From Saprospira grandis (GTDB lineage: Bacteria; Bacteroidota; Bacteroidia; Chitinophagales; Saprospiraceae): 64,000 nt of DNA. The stretch spans positions 558,001 through 622,000 of the forward strand of contig NZ_CP110854.1 in NCBI RefSeq assembly GCF_027594745.1, in the 5' to 3' direction. The position numbers and the translations under genes were made by a program. The notes under the pieces are model-generated. The model ran no database searches. It saw only the letters and a list, made by a program, of their open reading frames with translations, and was not told the origin of the DNA. Positions 61,782 through 64,000 of the stretch are shown piece after piece (position 1 is the stretch's first letter; every line of letters starts with the position of its first letter).

Positions 61782-62288
61782 TTAATAATCAGGGCGATCG
61801 CGGCGCATCAGAAAGGCCGTAATAGCCGAGAGAACAAACCCCAGAATAACTTCTAGCATAATGCCCAAATCAAAAAGCCTTGGTCCAAAATACTCTTTTT
61901 TATAGGCTTCTAGTCGCCCATTAAAAATTTCTTGAGGTTCTTCGGCGGGTTTGTGCTCAATAAAAATTTCTATTGCCTTTTGCTTAGAGAGCTCCAGCAA
62001 ATCGGGATCTATGTACACAAAAAGAAGGTAAATAAAAATTGTCTTGATCACATAGGCATAGACAAAGGTTTGAAAAGCGGGTCGTAGGGCCTCATAAAAG
62101 CCAATAAATTGGTCTTCTTTGGCCGAGCGTTCCTGCGCCACCGCAATAAAGCAAGCGGCCCAGATGATGAGCCAACTTAGCTTTTCATAGCCCTCCAACA
62201 AATAATTTTTGTCGGTTACATACAAAACGGCTAAGGCTGCAGAGGAAATAAAACCTCCTAGCAAACCGTATAGCTGTGATTTTCTCAT
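61782..62288 (-). CDS. DUF4199 membrane protein, second member
   Basis: A 168-residue protein with the same layout: helices near 8-26, 36-50, 75-92 and 137-158 around a polar segment (about 95-132). The stop is 5 bases before the next ATG, and its own start is 1 base after the obgE stop, so obgE, both DUF4199 genes and GT2 form one transcript. Confidence 0.8.
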   Translation of the reverse strand: MRKSQLYGLLGGFISSAALAVLYVTDKNYLLEGYEKLSWLIIWAACFIAVAQERSAKEDQFIGFYEALRPAFQTFVYAYVIKTIFIYLLFVYIDPDLLELSKQKAIEIFIEHKPAEEPQEIFNGRLEAYKKEYFGPRLFDLGIMLEVILGFVLSAITAFLMRRDRPDY

Positions 62289-62289
62289 A

Positions 62290-63297
62290 CTAATCCTCTA
62301 TACTAATATTCATAATTTGCCACAATTTATCCTTGAGTTCTTGCAGGCCTTTTTGGGCCACAGAAGAAATAAAGAGGGTCTCCAAATCTTCGGGCAATTC
62401 GGCCCTGATCCATTCTTTGAGCTCCTCATCGAGCAAATCTGACTTAGAAATGGCCAAAAGACGAGGCTTATCGAGTAGTTCTGGATTATAACTCTTCAAC
62501 TCATTGAGCAAAATCCGGTACTCCTCCTTAATATCCTCCGTATCGCCCGGAATCATGAACAAGAGTACCGCATTGCGCTCAATATGGCGCAAGAATCGGT
62601 GACCAATGCCCTTTCCCTTATGTGCATCCTCAATAATTCCAGGAATATCGGCCATCACAAAAGAGCGGTTGTCTCGATAAGAGACCACCCCAAGGTTGGG
62701 CACCAAAGTAGTAAATGGATAGTTGGCAATTTTGGGTTTGGCCGCAGAAAGCACCGACAAAAGAGTAGATTTTCCAGCATTCGGGAAACCTACCAGGCCT
62801 ACATCGGCCAAGACTTTCAGCTCCAAAATTTTCCAGGCTTCCTTACCTTCTCCAGCTGGAGAGGCATATTGGGGCGTTTGGTTGGTGGCCGAGCGGTAGT
62901 GCCAGTTGCCTCTTCCGCCATGTCCACCGGCCAACAAAATATAGGTCTGCCCATCTTCTGTAATTTCGGCCTCAATTTCGCCTGTTTCCACATCTTTGGC
63001 AATGGTCCCCAAAGGCACCTCCAAAATAATATCTTCTCCATTGGCGCCAGAAGAGCGGCTACCGCTACCGGGCTGCCCTGCCGAAGCGATCACATGCTTC
63101 ATATACTTGAGCGGCAACAAGGTCCAAAGTTGCTTGTTTCCCTTCAAAATAATATGGCCACCACGGCCACCATCGCCACCATCGGGTCCCCCTTTAGAGG
63201 TCAATTTATCGCGATAAAAGTGTACAGAACCATTGCCCCCAGCACCTGAGCGGCAATGCATTTTCACATGATCTATAAAGTTTGGACTATCTGCCAT
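62290..63297 (-). CDS. obgE: GTPase Obg
   Basis: Essential ribosome-associated GTPase. The 335-residue protein has the Obg fold (about 1-158, [15 protein letters not shown] and [12 protein letters not shown]) and a G domain with G1 [12 protein letters not shown]3 DIPGI and G4 SKSDL; it lacks the OCT extension seen in Firmicutes. It begins the minus-strand run with the DUF4199 and GT2 genes. Confidence 0.97.
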   Translation of the reverse strand: MADSPNFIDHVKMHCRSGAGGNGSVHFYRDKLTSKGGPDGGDGGRGGHIILKGNKQLWTLLPLKYMKHVIASAGQPGSGSRSSGANGEDIILEVPLGTIAKDVETGEIEAEITEDGQTYILLAGGHGGRGNWHYRSATNQTPQYASPAGEGKEAWKILELKVLADVGLVGFPNAGKSTLLSVLSAAKPKIANYPFTTLVPNLGVVSYRDNRSFVMADIPGIIEDAHKGKGIGHRFLRHIERNAVLLFMIPGDTEDIKEEYRILLNELKSYNPELLDKPRLLAISKSDLLDEELKEWIRAELPEDLETLFISSVAQKGLQELKDKLWQIMNISIED

Positions 63298-63325
63298 TGT
63301 TCTTTTTTAATTTTCTTTTTTTTGG

Positions 63326-63451
63326 GGGCCTCCGCTGCGGCTTCGCCTTGCGGCGCTACGTTTCGGGGCTCGCAGGTCTGCTCGGCCCTTCAGGCTTCAC
63401 TTCGTTTCGCCTTCGGTCTGGCCTGCGGCCACCCCTACACATCGCTAGGCC
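63326..63451 (+). repeat. structured intergenic element, class B (copy 23)
   Basis: Head GGGGCCTCCGC 28 bases before the obgE start on the opposite strand; tail CATCGCTAGGCC; closing stem GGCCT/AGGCC; hairpin 3 TGGCC/GGCCA with TGC loop. Confidence 0.92.
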
Positions 63452-63532
63452 AAAAGGGCCTGGCTCTTTTCTTGCTGCAAAACTACTAAAAAGCCCTTAC
63501 TTTTTTTAGCATAAAGCCATTGGGCCAAAAAG

Positions 63533-63567
63533 GAAAGCGCCTGAGCAGTTTAGCTCAGGCGCTTTTA
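63533..63567. terminator. terminator of the gene at the window end
   Basis: AAGCGCCTGAGC (63535-63546) pairs with GCTCAGGCGCTT (63553-63564), loop AGTTTA; 24 bases after the stop at 63592 on the minus strand. Confidence 0.88.
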
Positions 63568-63591
63568 GCTTATATGTAGTACTTCATTTGC

Positions 63592-64000
63592 TTATTCTCC
63601 AAATTCAGAGAAGGCATAAGTTTGACATTCCTTTTTAAGGGGAGCAGCCAACCAATTAGGGTCTACAATAAACTCATAGATAGCCGTTTCTACGCCATCG
63701 GCATTATCAGCAGGGCCCTGAATCACTTGGGCGCCAAAGACCACACCATAGGCATCATCTCCAAAGCTACCAAAGTCAAAGGGCTCATTGCTTGGCAAAG
63801 CTGTTTTTTCTGACTCCTTGAGTTTTTCAAAGTACGTAACCAAAGGGCCAGTGAGTTCATAGTCGCCAATTTCACCTTCTGCAGCAGAGGCATCTAGCAA
63901 TGCTCGAACAGCAAAGGGATAGAGGTCGCCATAGCGGCCTGTATCATCAGCGGTAAATAATGGGTCTTCTCCATTTCCTTCCACTTCAAATTGGATGCGT
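63592..64000 (-). CDS. hypothetical protein, 5' part outside the window
   Basis: An open frame running off the window end; at least 136 residues are visible. The visible part is acidic and Gly/Ala-rich (FTADDTGRYGDLYPFAVRALLDASAAEGEIGDY) with alternating polar strands towards the end (AIYEFIVDPNWL). No family is recognised. The true start lies beyond base 64000; an internal GTG at 63984 is probably not the start because the frame stays open upstream. Confidence 0.6.
   Translation of the reverse strand, partial: RIQFEVEGNGEDPLFTADDTGRYGDLYPFAVRALLDASAAEGEIGDYELTGPLVTYFEKLKESEKTALPSNEPFDFGSFGDDAYGVVFGAQVIQGPADNADGVETAIYEFIVDPNWLAAPLKKECQTYAFSEFGE

Overview
This 64 kb window reads as chromosome of a Bacteroidota bacterium, most likely a saprospirid close to Saprospira (inference). 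The evidence is a type IX secretion C-terminal sorting domain, a PorE-like TPR/propeller protein, a class III glutamine synthetase, paired DUF4199 proteins, the DUF420/SCO-like cytochrome-oxidase assembly cluster, TonB receptors with a carboxypeptidase-regulatory domain, and mostly weak Shine-Dalgarno sites with TAnnTTTG-like -7 boxes. No rRNA, tRNA, CRISPR array, transposase or prophage was recognised.

Layout. 0-7.8 kb: minus-strand run of a glycosyltransferase, ribF, an SH3b protein, a TonB-dependent receptor and small exported proteins. 8-21.4 kb: globin-STAS sensor, PspA, YbjN-like protein, ClpC, STAS plus RNase Z pair, GlnN, an HsdR_N protein, a TIM-barrel isomerase and a respiratory assembly operon. 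22-31 kb: an unknown 367-aa protein, an outer-membrane barrel, a GAF kinase-like protein lacking the phospho-acceptor His, the PorE-like protein with SPOR domains, a CoA-transferase and a TPR protein. 31-38 kb: TMEM43 protein, a 21-unit 22-bp tandem array, a frameshifted T9SS hydrolase, a beta-barrel, NifU domain protein, lipoprotein and a SerA-like dehydrogenase. 38-46 kb: a five-PAS soluble kinase with its LuxR regulator, TPR and TlpA-like proteins, and five tandem STAS/SEC14-like paralogues (a sixth lies at 51 kb). 46-56 kb: membrane protein, acyltransferase, alpha/beta hydrolase, PolX/PHP protein, TatD, flippase-like protein, PanD, ECF sigma and anti-sigma. 56-64 kb: a macrodomain-like protein, a RelE/ParE toxin-antitoxin pair, an S24 repressor, enolase, a GT2/DUF4199 cluster, ObgE and a gene cut by the window end.

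The most striking feature is not protein coding. About 24 copies of a GC-rich element of roughly 115-160 bp lie between genes, about one per 2.7 kb. Each complete copy starts with GGGGC, contains variable hairpins whose two arms change together, often with UNCG-type loops, and ends with a tail whose last five bases pair with the head. Three subfamilies, plus one singly divergent copy, keep this closing stem while changing its sequence: GGCTG/CAGCC, GGCTT/AAGCC, GGCCT/AGGCC and GGCCC/GGGCC. In about half the copies the head follows directly after a stop codon on the same strand. This looks like a conserved folded RNA or DNA element that has spread through the chromosome; I do not recognise it as a described family.
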